DNA of 51,788 nt from Clostridiales bacterium (GTDB lineage: Bacteria > Bacillota > Clostridia > Christensenellales > Pumilibacteraceae), in contig JAFLVC010000013.1 in assembly GCA_022508505.1 (NCBI GenBank), positions 1-51,788 on the forward strand, given 5' to 3'. The translations under genes were made by a program, and so were the position numbers. Positions 9,477-18,415 of the stretch are shown piece after piece; position 1 is the first letter of the stretch; the number at the start of each line of letters is the position of its first letter. The notes beneath the pieces were generated by a model, which worked only from the letters and a program-made list of their open reading frames with translations, did not search any database and was not told the DNA's origin.

Positions 9477-11144
9477 ATGACAGATTACAAATCGAAAATA
9501 TACGAAGCGGCGAAGGCTGTTCTGCCCGAGCTCGAAAAGGGCGACGTCGCGCCCGCAGATGCATTCTGCGACTACTGCGTGCCGTGCTTTAAGTTTGCCA
9601 AGGTTTACCGCAAAAGCCCCATGGTGATAGCGCAGGAGGCGGCGGCAAAGCTCAAGGTCGACGGTATGACGGTGGAGGCGCTCAACGGCTACCTCAACTT
9701 TACCATTGCGCGTGAGGCGGTCGTCGCCGACGTGTTCTCGTCAAAGCCCGGTGAGTACAAGCCCCTTTCCGACAAGACGGTGTGCATAGACTATTCGTCG
9801 GTCAATATCGCAAAGCCCTTCCATATCGGGCACTTGATGACGACGGTTATCGGCGGAGCTCTCTACAAGATGTACCGCGCTCTCGGCGCGTACGTTGTCG
9901 GCATAAACCACCTCGGCGATTTCGGCACGCAGTTCGGCGGGCTGATTTCGGCGTTTCGAAGGTGGGGAAGCGACGAAAAACTAAAAGAGCGTGGGCTGGA
10001 CGAGCTTTTGGAGCTTTACGTCAGGTACAACAAGGAAGCGGAAAACGACGAGGAGATAGCCAAAGAAGCGCGCGCCTGGTCGAACAAGATAGAAAGCGGC
10101 GATCCTTATGCGGTCGGGCTTTTCGAGCGGTTTAAGTCGATCACGCTCGAGCAGGCGAAAAAGGTTTACGACAGGCTCAACATCGAGTTCGACAGCTACC
10201 TCGGCGAGAGCTTTTACGTAGACAAGGTTGCGCCCGTCGAAGATAAGCTCAAGGCAAAGAATTTGCTCAAAATAAGCGACGGCGCCGAAATCGTCGAGCT
10301 TGAAAACAGCGAGGAAAGCGGCGAAAAAATGCCGCCCGCGCTTATAAGAAGAAGCGACGGCGCGTCGCTGTACATCGCGCGCGACCTTGCCGCGGCGTAC
10401 TACCGCCACGAAAATTACGGCTTTGACAAGTGCTTGTACGTCGTCGCAAGCCACCAAGCTCTGCACTTCAAACAGCTTTTCAAGGTGCTCGACCTTCTCG
10501 GCGAACCGTGGGCGAAGGACATGGTGCACGTCAGCTACGGCATGGTGTCAGTCGAGGGCATGGCGCTTTCCACGCGGCACGGCAACGTCCTTTTCCTAAA
10601 CGACGTTCTAAACGCCGCCGTCGAAAAAGCGCTCACCATAATAGAAGAGCGCAATCCCGCGTTAAATGACAAGGCTACGGTCGCAGAAAGCGTTGGCGTG
10701 GGCGCGGTCGTGTTCGACGCGCTGTACGACGGGCGGCTAAAGGACAAAAACTTCTCGCTCCAAGACGCTCTCAACTTCGACGGCGAGACAGGCCCGTACG
10801 TTCAGTACACGTACGCGCGCTGTAAGTCCGTTCTCGCGAAAGCGGGAAAGAGCGGCGGCAAGTTCGACAACAAAGAGCTCACCGACGACGCGGCGTACGA
10901 GGTGGCAAAGCTCATAGCCGACTTCGACGATGTCGTTTATAATGCGGCGGTCAAGTACGAACCGTCGTTTGTGTCGAGACGGCTTGTCAAAATCTGTCAG
11001 GCGTTTAACAGGTTCTACAACGCCGACAGAATAATGTGCGGCGGCTCGTTGCAGAGCGCACGGCTCGCCCTCACTTCGCGCGTCGCGGAAACCCTAAAGT
11101 ACGGTTTATCTCTCATACTTCTCGACGCGCCCGAGAGAATGTAA
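9477..11144 (+). CDS. argS: Arginyl-tRNA synthetase
   Basis: Class I aminoacyl-tRNA synthetase that charges tRNA-Arg; 555 residues, with AAGGA nine bases upstream of ATG 9477. The N-terminal Add1-type domain occupies about 1-95, followed by FHIGHLMTT, the HIGH motif. INHLGDFGTQFG and LYIARDLAAAYYR are typical ArgRS blocks. The KMSKS-equivalent loop reads GMALSTRHGNVLFL; many bacterial ArgRSs have MSTRKGN here, so the Lys after Arg is replaced by His. The DALR anticodon-binding domain ends in the usual DAPERM. The neighbouring genes are unrelated housekeeping genes; no T-box leader was seen upstream. Confidence 0.96.
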   Translation: MTDYKSKIYEAAKAVLPELEKGDVAPADAFCDYCVPCFKFAKVYRKSPMVIAQEAAAKLKVDGMTVEALNGYLNFTIAREAVVADVFSSKPGEYKPLSDKTVCIDYSSVNIAKPFHIGHLMTTVIGGALYKMYRALGAYVVGINHLGDFGTQFGGLISAFRRWGSDEKLKERGLDELLELYVRYNKEAENDEEIAKEARAWSNKIESGDPYAVGLFERFKSITLEQAKKVYDRLNIEFDSYLGESFYVDKVAPVEDKLKAKNLLKISDGAEIVELENSEESGEKMPPALIRRSDGASLYIARDLAAAYYRHENYGFDKCLYVVASHQALHFKQLFKVLDLLGEPWAKDMVHVSYGMVSVEGMALSTRHGNVLFLNDVLNAAVEKALTIIEERNPALNDKATVAESVGVGAVVFDALYDGRLKDKNFSLQDALNFDGETGPYVQYTYARCKSVLAKAGKSGGKFDNKELTDDAAYEVAKLIADFDDVVYNAAVKYEPSFVSRRLVKICQAFNRFYNADRIMCGGSLQSARLALTSRVAETLKYGLSLILLDAPERM

Positions 11145-11174
11145 AAAGAAATAACACTCACAAAAGGAGATGTC

Positions 11175-12239
11175 ATGAAAGTAGGAATACTGACTTCGGG
11201 CGGGGACTGCCCGGGACTTAACGCCGTCATTCGCGGCATAGGCAAGAGCATTTTCGAAAACGTAAAAAACGTCGAGCTCATAGGTATTGCCGACGGCTAC
11301 GGCGGTCTCATTCGCGGCGAGTGCCGCAAGATGGAAAAAACCGACTTTACGGGCATACTGACGCTCGGCGGCACAATACTCGGCACAAGCCGTCAGCCGT
11401 TCAAGCTGATGACCGTCGAGGACGAGAACAGTGTGTCAAGGCTCGATCTCATGAAGCAGAACTACAAAAAGATGGGGCTTGACTGCCTTTTGACTTTGGG
11501 CGGCGCGGGCACGCACAAGACGGCGGCGCTTCTCTCCGCCGAGGGCTGCAACGTCATAGGCTTGCCCAAGACGATAGACAACGACATCTGGGGCACGGAC
11601 GTCACGTTCGGCTTCCACACCGCGGTCGATATCGCGACGGAGTGCATAGACAGGCTGCACTCGACGGCGGCAAGCCACGGCAGGACGATGGTCGTCGAGA
11701 TCATGGGCAACAAGGCTGGGTGGCTCACGCTGTATTCGGGACTTGCGGGCGGCGCGGACGTCATACTTCTTCCCGAGATTCCGTTCTCGATCGAAAAGGT
11801 AGCAAAAGCTATAGAGCGCCGCGCAAAATCGGGCAAGGCGTTTAGCATAGTCGCCGTCGCAGAGGGCGCCATGACAATCGAAGAGTCCAAGATGAAAAAG
11901 AAGGAACGCGCCGAAAAGCGCGGCGCCGATACGACTATAACCAACCGTCTCGCAAAGGCGATAGCGGAAAAGGCGGGCGTCGAAACGCGCGTCGTCGTGC
12001 CCGGGCACATTCAGCGCGGCGGAAGTCCCTCCGCTTACGACAGGGTGCTTTCCACCGAGTTCGGAAGCTTTGCGGGCAAGCTCGTAAAAGACGGCAGGTT
12101 CGGCGTTACGGTCGCCATGGTAAAGGGCGAGGTCACATACAACGCGCTTGCGGACATTGCGGGAAAAGCTAAGCTCGTTCCCGACGGCTGTCAAGAGATA
12201 AAGACGGCGGAGAGTATAGGCATCTGCCTCGGACGGTAA
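11175..12239 (+). CDS. 6-phosphofructokinase family (PFK-A clade), atypical active site
   Basis: Phosphofructokinase homologue, 354 residues, with a strong AAAGGAG before ATG 11175. PFK landmarks: LTSGGDCPGLNAVIRG, GGTILGTSR, PKTIDNDIWGTD (catalytic Asp in TIDND kept), VVEIMGNKAGW and HIQRGGSP. At the phosphoryl-donor site, E. coli PFK has GGDGS with the Mg-binding Asp103; here it is GGAGT, so that Asp is Ala. The Gly after it suggests ATP, while Lys in PKTIDND is the residue associated with pyrophosphate-dependent enzymes. Donor specificity therefore cannot be read from sequence, and activity as a classical PFK is not certain. It is followed four bases later by ppx, suggesting one operon with polyphosphate genes. 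Confidence 0.88.
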   Translation: MKVGILTSGGDCPGLNAVIRGIGKSIFENVKNVELIGIADGYGGLIRGECRKMEKTDFTGILTLGGTILGTSRQPFKLMTVEDENSVSRLDLMKQNYKKMGLDCLLTLGGAGTHKTAALLSAEGCNVIGLPKTIDNDIWGTDVTFGFHTAVDIATECIDRLHSTAASHGRTMVVEIMGNKAGWLTLYSGLAGGADVILLPEIPFSIEKVAKAIERRAKSGKAFSIVAVAEGAMTIEESKMKKKERAEKRGADTTITNRLAKAIAEKAGVETRVVVPGHIQRGGSPSAYDRVLSTEFGSFAGKLVKDGRFGVTVAMVKGEVTYNALADIAGKAKLVPDGCQEIKTAESIGICLGR

Positions 12240-12243
12240 GATT

Positions 12244-13254
12244 ATGAAATACGCAGTTATTGATTTGAGCTCGACTGGAGTGTCGATGATTATCGCCGAG
12301 GGCGACAAAGAGGTCGGCATATTCGAAACGATTTACAAGGACCGCACGAATATAGCCATATTCGATTATCTCGACGGCAAGAGCATTTCGGCGCGCGGGA
12401 TAGACAAGCTTATCGACGCGCTTATTTCGGCGCGGTCGACGGCAAAGGCTATGGGCGCGTCCGAGTGCTACGTCGTGTCGACGGCGGTGCTTCGTCACGT
12501 CGACAACATCGAGGAAGTCGCCGAAAAGATACGCATTCGTACCGGCATGGTGATTAACCACCTCGACGGCAAAACCGAGGCGTACTGCGATCTCGTTTCC
12601 AACAGCAAGTATGCTGCGTACGACAAGGCGGTGCTCATAGATATCGGCGGCGGCAGCGTCGAGCTGTGCGACCTCAAAAAGGCGGAAAAAAGCGAAATGG
12701 TCTGCCTCGAATTCGGCCCTATTAAGCTTCGCAACAAGTACGTAAGCGACATCTATCCCACCGAGGACGAGGCGAAGAGCATACGAAAGTTCTTGCGCAA
12801 AAAGTCGGACGAGGCGGGGCTGCCGGGCAAGGGCAAGTTCCGCACGGTCGTGCTTGTCGGCTCGATAAACGATGCGGTGTGCGCCGTTTACCGCGAGTAC
12901 TGCGAAAAGAAAAAAATAGGCACCGAATTCACGTACGACAAATATAAAAAGTTTGTCGACATGCTAATCGAGTCGCCCGACCGCACCCGCCTTATCATGA
13001 AGGTCGCGCCCGAAAAGATACACGTTCTGCCCGTCGCGGCGGTCATACTCAAAGAGCTTTTAAAACGGTTCAAGCCCGAGGAAGTCGTCATAAGCGACTG
13101 CGGCGTCAAGGAAGGATATCTCGAGCTCGTCGCGACCGGCAGGGAAAATGGCGCGTTTATCGACCTTACGGCGCCCATTCCGACCTACGAACCGACCGAG
13201 CCGCCCAAGAAAAAGAAGACGGCGGTCAAAGAAAAAAAGAAAGAAAATAAATAA
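12244..13254 (+). CDS. Ppx/GppA-family exopolyphosphatase
   Basis: Member of the Ppx/GppA (ASKHA-fold) phosphatases, which remove terminal phosphate from polyphosphate or pppGpp. 336 residues. The N-terminus MKYAVIDLSSTGVSMIIAE is the first phosphate-binding loop; CYVVSTAVLRHVDN matches the family 'A.ST.A.R...N' region; LIDIGGGSVEL is the second phosphate loop. The shorter length, without the HD-type C-terminal domain of E. coli Ppx, is common in Firmicutes. The tail is Pro/Lys rich (PPKKKKTAVKEKKKENK). It lies four bases after the PFK gene and ten bases before ppk1, so the synthesising and degrading enzymes of polyphosphate are probably co-transcribed. Confidence 0.9.
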   Translation: MKYAVIDLSSTGVSMIIAEGDKEVGIFETIYKDRTNIAIFDYLDGKSISARGIDKLIDALISARSTAKAMGASECYVVSTAVLRHVDNIEEVAEKIRIRTGMVINHLDGKTEAYCDLVSNSKYAAYDKAVLIDIGGGSVELCDLKKAEKSEMVCLEFGPIKLRNKYVSDIYPTEDEAKSIRKFLRKKSDEAGLPGKGKFRTVVLVGSINDAVCAVYREYCEKKKIGTEFTYDKYKKFVDMLIESPDRTRLIMKVAPEKIHVLPVAAVILKELLKRFKPEEVVISDCGVKEGYLELVATGRENGAFIDLTAPIPTYEPTEPPKKKKTAVKEKKKENK

Positions 13255-13264
13255 GAGTAGAGAA

Positions 13265-15325
13265 ATGTCAGACAAGAAAATCAAATTCATAAAGGACATA
13301 TACGTCAACCGCGAGCACAGCTGGATGATGTTCAACAAGCGCGTTCTCGACCAAGCGACGGACAACACCAATCCGCTACTCGAGCGCTGCAAGTTTTTAT
13401 CGATATTCCACTCCAACTTCGACGAGTTTTTCATGGTGCGCGTCGGAAGCCTGATGAACGACTCCAAGCTCGATCCGTCGGCAAAGGACAACAAAACCCT
13501 TTTAACAGCCAAAGAACAGATCGACGGAATACTTTCCGAAGCGCGGCACTACTACCGCGCCGCAGACGGCGTGTACGTCAAGCTCAAAAACGAGCTTTCT
13601 AAAAACGGACTGAAAATCAAGACGGGCGCGGAGCTTTCTTCCAAGCAGCGTCAAAAATGCAAGGCGTACTTTGAAGCGCATATCTTACCGCTCCTGTCGC
13701 CCATGGTGTTAGACGCTAAGCACCCCATGATTAGGTTCGAGAGCATGAACTGCTACATGATGTTCGAGCTGACGAAGTCGGACAGGACGATGTACGGCGT
13801 CATGGCGATAAGCCCCAAGCTTCCGCGCGTCTACAAAATCGACGGCGGCAAGAAGATAAACATAATCACCGTCGAGGAGCTGATAAGGACTTTCGGCGGC
13901 GCGGCGTTCGACGGCTACGCGATAAAGAGTCAAGCTATGCTTCGCGTCACGCGCAACGCCGATTTCGACGCGAGCGTGGACGACGCGGACGTCGAGCGCG
14001 ACTTTGATTTTTCAAAGTTCCTAAAGCAAAAGGTGGAGCTTCGCGGAACGCAGGACGCAGTGCGGCTTCAGATAGACGGCGACGCCGACGGAATACGCTC
14101 CTTTGTTTTGAAGCTTTTGGGGCTCAAGAAGTCGCACAGCTTCGAGGTCAAGCATTGCTTCGACTACAAGTTTTTGATGTCGCTCGGTAGCTTCATGTCG
14201 CCCGACGCGCTGCCCGCGCTAAAGTATAAGCCCGCGCGGCCGCTCACGCCGCCCGTGCCCGAGGGCGCGTCCGTTTTGGAAGCGGCGCTCTCCGGCGATA
14301 TCTTCCTCGCGTACCCATTCGACAGCATGGATACCTTGGTGCGCCTTCTCGACGAGTGCGCGGAAGACAGCCGCGTCGCGGCAATAAAGATAACAATTTA
14401 CCGCCTCGACCACCGCTCGCGCATAGTGGAAGCGTTAAAGCGGGCGAGCGAGAACGGCAAGGAGGTTACCGTCGTAATCGAGCTTTGCGCGAGGTTTGAC
14501 GAGGAGAACAACCTGCATTTTTCAGAAGTGCTGAAAGAGGCGGGCTGCACGATTATATACGGCATGGGCAATTACAAGGTCCATTCCAAGATAATCTCGA
14601 TAGTGCTTGCCGACGGCGAGGATATTCGCTACGTAACCCACCTCGGCACGGGCAACTACAACGAGCAGACCTCCAAGCTGTACACCGACCTCAACATCAT
14701 AACGAGCGACGACGCGATAGGTCGCGACGCTGTGGCGTTTTTCCGCAATATCGCGATTTGCAATACAGAGCACGAGTACGAAAGGCTTCTCATCGCGCCC
14801 AAGTATCTAAAGCGCGGAATTATCTCGTATATCGAGCGCGAAACCGAAAAAGCAAAGAAAGGAAAGCCTGCGAGCATTTCCGCCAAGATGAACAGCTTGA
14901 CCGACCGCACGATAATCGACAAGCTGATTGCGGCGGGCAAGGCGGGCGTAAAGATAAGGCTCGTCGTTCGCGGCATTTGCTGTCTTCTTCCCGAGGTTCC
15001 CGGCAAGACCGACAACATATCCGTAATCGGCATAGTGGGGCGGTTTTTGGAGCACTCGAGAATATACTGTTTCGGCGAGGGCGACGACCGCGTGATGTTC
15101 ATTTCGTCCGCCGACCTCATGACGCGAAACACAGATAAGCGCGTCGAGATAGCGACGCCCGTCCTCGACAAGACAAACGCCGACAGGATTTACGGCATGC
15201 TAAACGTCATGCTTTCCGACAACGTCAAGGCGCGGCGGCTGACCTCGAGCGGCGAATACGTTATGCCTGATATGAGTGGCGACGCCGTCAACAGCCAAGA
15301 GCTGTTCCTACAAGGAAAGTTTTAA
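13265..15325 (+). CDS. ppk1: Polyphosphate kinase 1
   Basis: Makes inorganic polyphosphate reversibly from ATP. The start is ATG 13265 (MSDKKIKFIKDIYVNRE), giving 686 residues, the family norm; a longer frame opening at 13148 overlaps the previous gene and is not credible. The N-domain has NREHSWMMFNKRVLDQA and FFMVRVGSL. The two phospholipase-D-like catalytic halves are visible: KVHSKI carries the phosphohistidine (E. coli His435 equivalent), THLGTGNYNEQTSKLYTDL is the classic PPK block, and IVGRFLEHSRIYCF contains the second conserved His (E. coli His592). RGICCLLP precedes it. The gene ends the PFK-ppx-ppk1 cluster; a terminator follows. Confidence 0.95.
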   Translation: MSDKKIKFIKDIYVNREHSWMMFNKRVLDQATDNTNPLLERCKFLSIFHSNFDEFFMVRVGSLMNDSKLDPSAKDNKTLLTAKEQIDGILSEARHYYRAADGVYVKLKNELSKNGLKIKTGAELSSKQRQKCKAYFEAHILPLLSPMVLDAKHPMIRFESMNCYMMFELTKSDRTMYGVMAISPKLPRVYKIDGGKKINIITVEELIRTFGGAAFDGYAIKSQAMLRVTRNADFDASVDDADVERDFDFSKFLKQKVELRGTQDAVRLQIDGDADGIRSFVLKLLGLKKSHSFEVKHCFDYKFLMSLGSFMSPDALPALKYKPARPLTPPVPEGASVLEAALSGDIFLAYPFDSMDTLVRLLDECAEDSRVAAIKITIYRLDHRSRIVEALKRASENGKEVTVVIELCARFDEENNLHFSEVLKEAGCTIIYGMGNYKVHSKIISIVLADGEDIRYVTHLGTGNYNEQTSKLYTDLNIITSDDAIGRDAVAFFRNIAICNTEHEYERLLIAPKYLKRGIISYIERETEKAKKGKPASISAKMNSLTDRTIIDKLIAAGKAGVKIRLVVRGICCLLPEVPGKTDNISVIGIVGRFLEHSRIYCFGEGDDRVMFISSADLMTRNTDKRVEIATPVLDKTNADRIYGMLNVMLSDNVKARRLTSSGEYVMPDMSGDAVNSQELFLQGKF

Positions 15326-15342
15326 CTGAAAATACTTTTATA

Positions 15343-15378
15343 AAGAGCAACGGGAATTTAACCGTTGCTCTTGTTTTT
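15343..15378 (+). terminator. Terminator after ppk1
   Basis: Ten-base-pair perfect stem AGAGCAACGG / CCGTTGCTCT with an eight-base AT-rich loop, followed by TGTTTTT. Confidence 0.88.
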
Positions 15379-15399
15379 CTCGTTACTTTGTGCTAAAAT
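15371..15399 (+). promoter_or_regulatory. Promoter for the SGNH lipoprotein pair
   Basis: TTGTTT (15371-15376), 17 bp, TAAAAT (15394-15399), with extended -10 TGC. The -35 overlaps the T run of the ppk1 terminator. Confidence 0.6.
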
Positions 15400-15434
15400 G
15401 GTTGTACAATACAATTACAATAACAGGAGAATGT

Positions 15435-16808
15435 ATGAGACTCAAAAAGTTTATTGCGTGCTTTTTGTCCGCAGTCATGTTTGCGGCGGTTTGCGTGTGT
15501 ATAGCCGCATGCGGCGACGGGAAAGAACCGCCGAAAAAAGAGCCGCCCAAGCGCGAGATTCCGTACAACGCTTTCTACGACGCTACGCTGTGGGAGTACA
15601 TGACAAACAACTCGGGCGCGTCGCTCGACACCGGCGAGAAGCCCGTTTCGCTTGCTGACGGCTCCATTCGGTTTTACCGCGCCAATCAGGCGTACGAGCT
15701 GGGCGACATGACAAACGACACGATTTCCTTTATGCTGAAGGGAACGAACGATTGGAGTATTTGGCTCAATTCGAGCTCCAAGGACAATACGAAAAACAAC
15801 AGCTATCGGCTGGTGCGCACGGGCGGCGAGCTTCGCCTCGTCATTTCGAGCAGTCCCAATCAGGCGGCGGCGGCAGTCGTTTCCACATACGAGACGGGCG
15901 AATGGAATCGGTTTGACGTCGAGTTCTCGACAGACGAGGACGCCACGCGGATAGAGATTTTCGTAAACGGCGAGCGCGCGGAGCTAAAGGCGAGGGAGAA
16001 CAAGACGGACGTAAGATTAGAGGACGACGCGCTGTATCACTATGCGCCCGAAAGCTTTACGACGGGCGGTTGGTTTGTCGTCAAGGTTTGGTACGCAAAC
16101 GACTACGTTCAGCTAAAGCCCGTGGAGCTCGACGACGTGGACGACGTTCCCGTCATAGCGGCGATAGGCGACTCCATAACGTACGGTTCGACGGCGGGCA
16201 ACGTCTATACGGAAAGCTACCCCGCGCAAATGCAGACCATGCTCGGCAAGGATTACAATGTAGTCAACTTCGGCATGAGCGGCCGCACGGCGCGCACCGA
16301 CCTTCCCGCCGACGGCGGCAATCCCGTGGGCTGGATTGACAATCTTCAGTGGAAGGGCGTACAGGCGATTGTTCCCGACATCGCAATCGTAAAGCTCGGC
16401 ACCAACGATTCCAAGACCGGACTCAAGACCGCGACGACTAAGGAAAACTTCAGAGCCGCCTTTGAGCGCATTCTCGACGAGCTTGTCGAAGTCAATCCCG
16501 ACATGAAAATTTATATCTGCACTTCCGCGCAGGCATATTCGTCATCTTGGACAATCAACAACGGCAACATCACAAATATCATTGTGCCCGTGCAGCGCCA
16601 GGTCGCCGAGGAGCGCGGCTTGCCGATTATAGACCTCAACGAGATTACAAAGAATAAATCGAAGTTGTTTTCGGACGGCATACATCCGAGCACAAAAGGT
16701 TACACGATGCTTGCCGAAGTGATTTCGACGGTGATTACGAAAGGTGTGGACGGTCTCACGGCGGACTATCTCAGCGATATCGACGCGCGCTATAACGACG
16801 TGAAATAA
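15435..16808 (+). CDS. SGNH/GDSL-hydrolase lipoprotein with N-terminal beta-domain
   Basis: Predicted extracytoplasmic esterase of the SGNH hydrolase superfamily, perhaps a glycan O-deacetylase. The start is ATG 15435, with CAGGAGA just upstream. The signal peptide MRLKKFIACFLSAVMFAAV leads into the lipobox IAAC, so Cys at about residue 26 would carry lipid. Residues about 35-235 look like a beta-sandwich (GSIRFYRANQAYELGD, WSIWLNSSS, RFDVEFSTDEDATRIEIFVNG), resembling LamG/CBM-type folds. The catalytic domain follows: block I GDSITYGS (Ser nucleophile), block II GMSGRTA, block III GTNDS, block V SDGIHPS (Asp and His). 457 residues. Paired with a shorter paralogue 21 bases downstream. Confidence 0.88.
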   Translation: MRLKKFIACFLSAVMFAAVCVCIAACGDGKEPPKKEPPKREIPYNAFYDATLWEYMTNNSGASLDTGEKPVSLADGSIRFYRANQAYELGDMTNDTISFMLKGTNDWSIWLNSSSKDNTKNNSYRLVRTGGELRLVISSSPNQAAAAVVSTYETGEWNRFDVEFSTDEDATRIEIFVNGERAELKARENKTDVRLEDDALYHYAPESFTTGGWFVVKVWYANDYVQLKPVELDDVDDVPVIAAIGDSITYGSTAGNVYTESYPAQMQTMLGKDYNVVNFGMSGRTARTDLPADGGNPVGWIDNLQWKGVQAIVPDIAIVKLGTNDSKTGLKTATTKENFRAAFERILDELVEVNPDMKIYICTSAQAYSSSWTINNGNITNIIVPVQRQVAEERGLPIIDLNEITKNKSKLFSDGIHPSTKGYTMLAEVISTVITKGVDGLTADYLSDIDARYNDVK

Positions 16809-16829
16809 ACCGATTGAAGGAGAATGGAA

Positions 16830-17774
16830 GTGAAACGGCTTTTATGCTTTATCGTAATTGCGGCGCTCCTCGGATTTAGCACGGCTTGCGGCGGCGAGAC
16901 CGCAAAGCAAAAGAGCGACGGCGCAGATTTTACGAAGGGGTATTTTGCGGGGCTTGCCGACGAAAACACCGTCGCCGTCGATTTAAGGGATTACGTCGAC
17001 GCAAACGGCACGAAGATTACATATACCGTGCGGAGCGACAACGAGGACGTCGTCACCGCGGAAGTGAAAGGCGACACTCTTACCGCGACGGTGAACGGCG
17101 CGGAGGGCAGTGCGTGTATTACCGTGGGCGTCAAGTCGAACGGAAAGAAGGCGTTTGATCTGTTCTTTACGTTTACGGCAAACGTCTACGAGCGCGTCGC
17201 GTGCATAGGCGACAGCTTGACATACGGGCACGCCTGGCACGACCAATCGTACCCCGTGTATTTGCAAGAGCTTTTGGGCGACATCGAGGTGAAAAACTTC
17301 GGCTATAACGGTGCGTCCGTCACCGACCGCAGTACCAATTACAACCTCAAATACAGCAAACTGAAGGAGTATGCGGACAGCCTCGCATTTAAGCCCGACA
17401 TAGCGGTCATCATGCTCGGCAGTAACGACGGCTGGGCGTGGAAGGGCTCCGAGCCGACATTCGAGAGGGAATACAAAAAGCTGATAGATGCGTATTTTGA
17501 AGCGGGCGCAAAGGAAGTCTTTTTGCTGACCGCGCCGCCCACCTTAGACGGAAACGCCTTCGACATTCCCAACGATATACTCGTCTCGGAAGTGTGCCCG
17601 ACACAGCGCCGAATTGCGGATGAATACGGTTTGCCACTCGTCGACGTGCGCGAGGCGTTCGAGGCGCAAGAGGATTTGAACTCGCTTTTCCGCCCGGGCG
17701 ACGGCGTACACTTTTCTGTAGACGGCGCAAAGCTCGTCGCAAGCCTCGTCAAAGACGCTTTGGTTAAGTTATAG
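16830..17774 (+). CDS. SGNH/GDSL-hydrolase lipoprotein
   Basis: Second SGNH hydrolase lipoprotein, 314 residues. The start is set at GTG 16830 because AAGGAG (16817-16822) is seven bases upstream; the ATG at 16824 lies one base from that element and is too close. Signal peptide VKRLLCFIVIAALLGF and lipobox STAC. After a short Ig-like N-terminal region (YTVRSDNEDVVTAEVKGDTLTATV) comes the catalytic domain: GDSLTYGH (Ser), YNGASV (block II), LGSNDGW (block III) and GDGVHFS (Asp/His). It differs from the upstream paralogue in lacking the large N-terminal beta-domain. Likely acts on a cell-surface or dietary glycan ester; substrate unknown. Confidence 0.88.
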   Translation: MKRLLCFIVIAALLGFSTACGGETAKQKSDGADFTKGYFAGLADENTVAVDLRDYVDANGTKITYTVRSDNEDVVTAEVKGDTLTATVNGAEGSACITVGVKSNGKKAFDLFFTFTANVYERVACIGDSLTYGHAWHDQSYPVYLQELLGDIEVKNFGYNGASVTDRSTNYNLKYSKLKEYADSLAFKPDIAVIMLGSNDGWAWKGSEPTFEREYKKLIDAYFEAGAKEVFLLTAPPTLDGNAFDIPNDILVSEVCPTQRRIADEYGLPLVDVREAFEAQEDLNSLFRPGDGVHFSVDGAKLVASLVKDALVKL

Positions 17775-17784
17775 GGGATAAGAT

Positions 17785-18369
17785 ATGGAGAGGTGTCCGT
17801 GGTGCTTGATGAACGAGCGCGAGACAAAGTATCATGACGAGGAATGGGGCGTTCCCGTTCACGACGACGTAAAGCAATTCGAATATCTGATGCTTGAAGT
17901 GATGCAATGCGGACTGAGCTGGGACACCGTTCTCAAAAAACGCGAGGCTTTCCGTTCTTGCTTTGACGGCTTCGACTATGATAAAATAGCAGGGTACTCC
18001 GAGCGCGACGTAGAGCGAATTATGAACGCCGAAGGCGTCATACGCTCGCGGAAAAAGATAGAAGCGGTCATAAACAACGCGAGAATATTTCAAGAGATAC
18101 GAGGGGAGTTCGGCTCCTTTTCGGAATATCTTTGGGGCTTTACAGGCGGCAAAACGCTGTTATACAACGGACACGAGCTCGGCAATATTCCGGCTTCCAA
18201 CGAGCTGTCCGATAAGATAGCCGCCGACCTTAAAAAGCGCGGAATGAAGTTTCTCGGCACGATAACGGTCTATGCCCACTTGCAGGCGAGCGGCGTAATC
18301 AACGACCACTTAAAAGACTGTCATCGGTATAAGCAGTTGATTGAAAAATATCCGACTTTATCGGTATAA
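17785..18369 (+). CDS. tag: DNA-3-methyladenine glycosylase I
   Basis: Base-excision repair glycosylase that removes 3-methyladenine from alkylated DNA. 194 residues, the family length. The zinc-snap ligands are in place: Cys4 (MERCPWC), His17 in KYHDEEWG, and the His and Cys of NDHLKDCHRY. EEWGVPVHDD, GLSWDTVLKKREAFR and the C-terminal GSFSEYLWGF region are hallmark Tag blocks. It begins ten bases after the SGNH gene with GGGGA before the ATG, so it may ride on that transcript. A bidirectional terminator separates it from the convergent AlkZ-related gene, another likely DNA-repair protein. Confidence 0.95.
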   Translation: MERCPWCLMNERETKYHDEEWGVPVHDDVKQFEYLMLEVMQCGLSWDTVLKKREAFRSCFDGFDYDKIAGYSERDVERIMNAEGVIRSRKKIEAVINNARIFQEIRGEFGSFSEYLWGFTGGKTLLYNGHELGNIPASNELSDKIAADLKKRGMKFLGTITVYAHLQASGVINDHLKDCHRYKQLIEKYPTLSV

Positions 18370-18373
18370 GCAA

Positions 18374-18402
18374 AAAGCCCGACTGTTCGGTCGGGCTTTT
18401 TT
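18374..18402. terminator. Bidirectional terminator between tag and the AlkZ-related gene
   Basis: Stem AGCCCGAC / GTCGGGCT with a TGTTCG loop, A run on the left and T run on the right, placed between two convergent genes so it can serve both strands. Confidence 0.88.
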
Positions 18403-18415
18403 CGTGGTTTATAAT

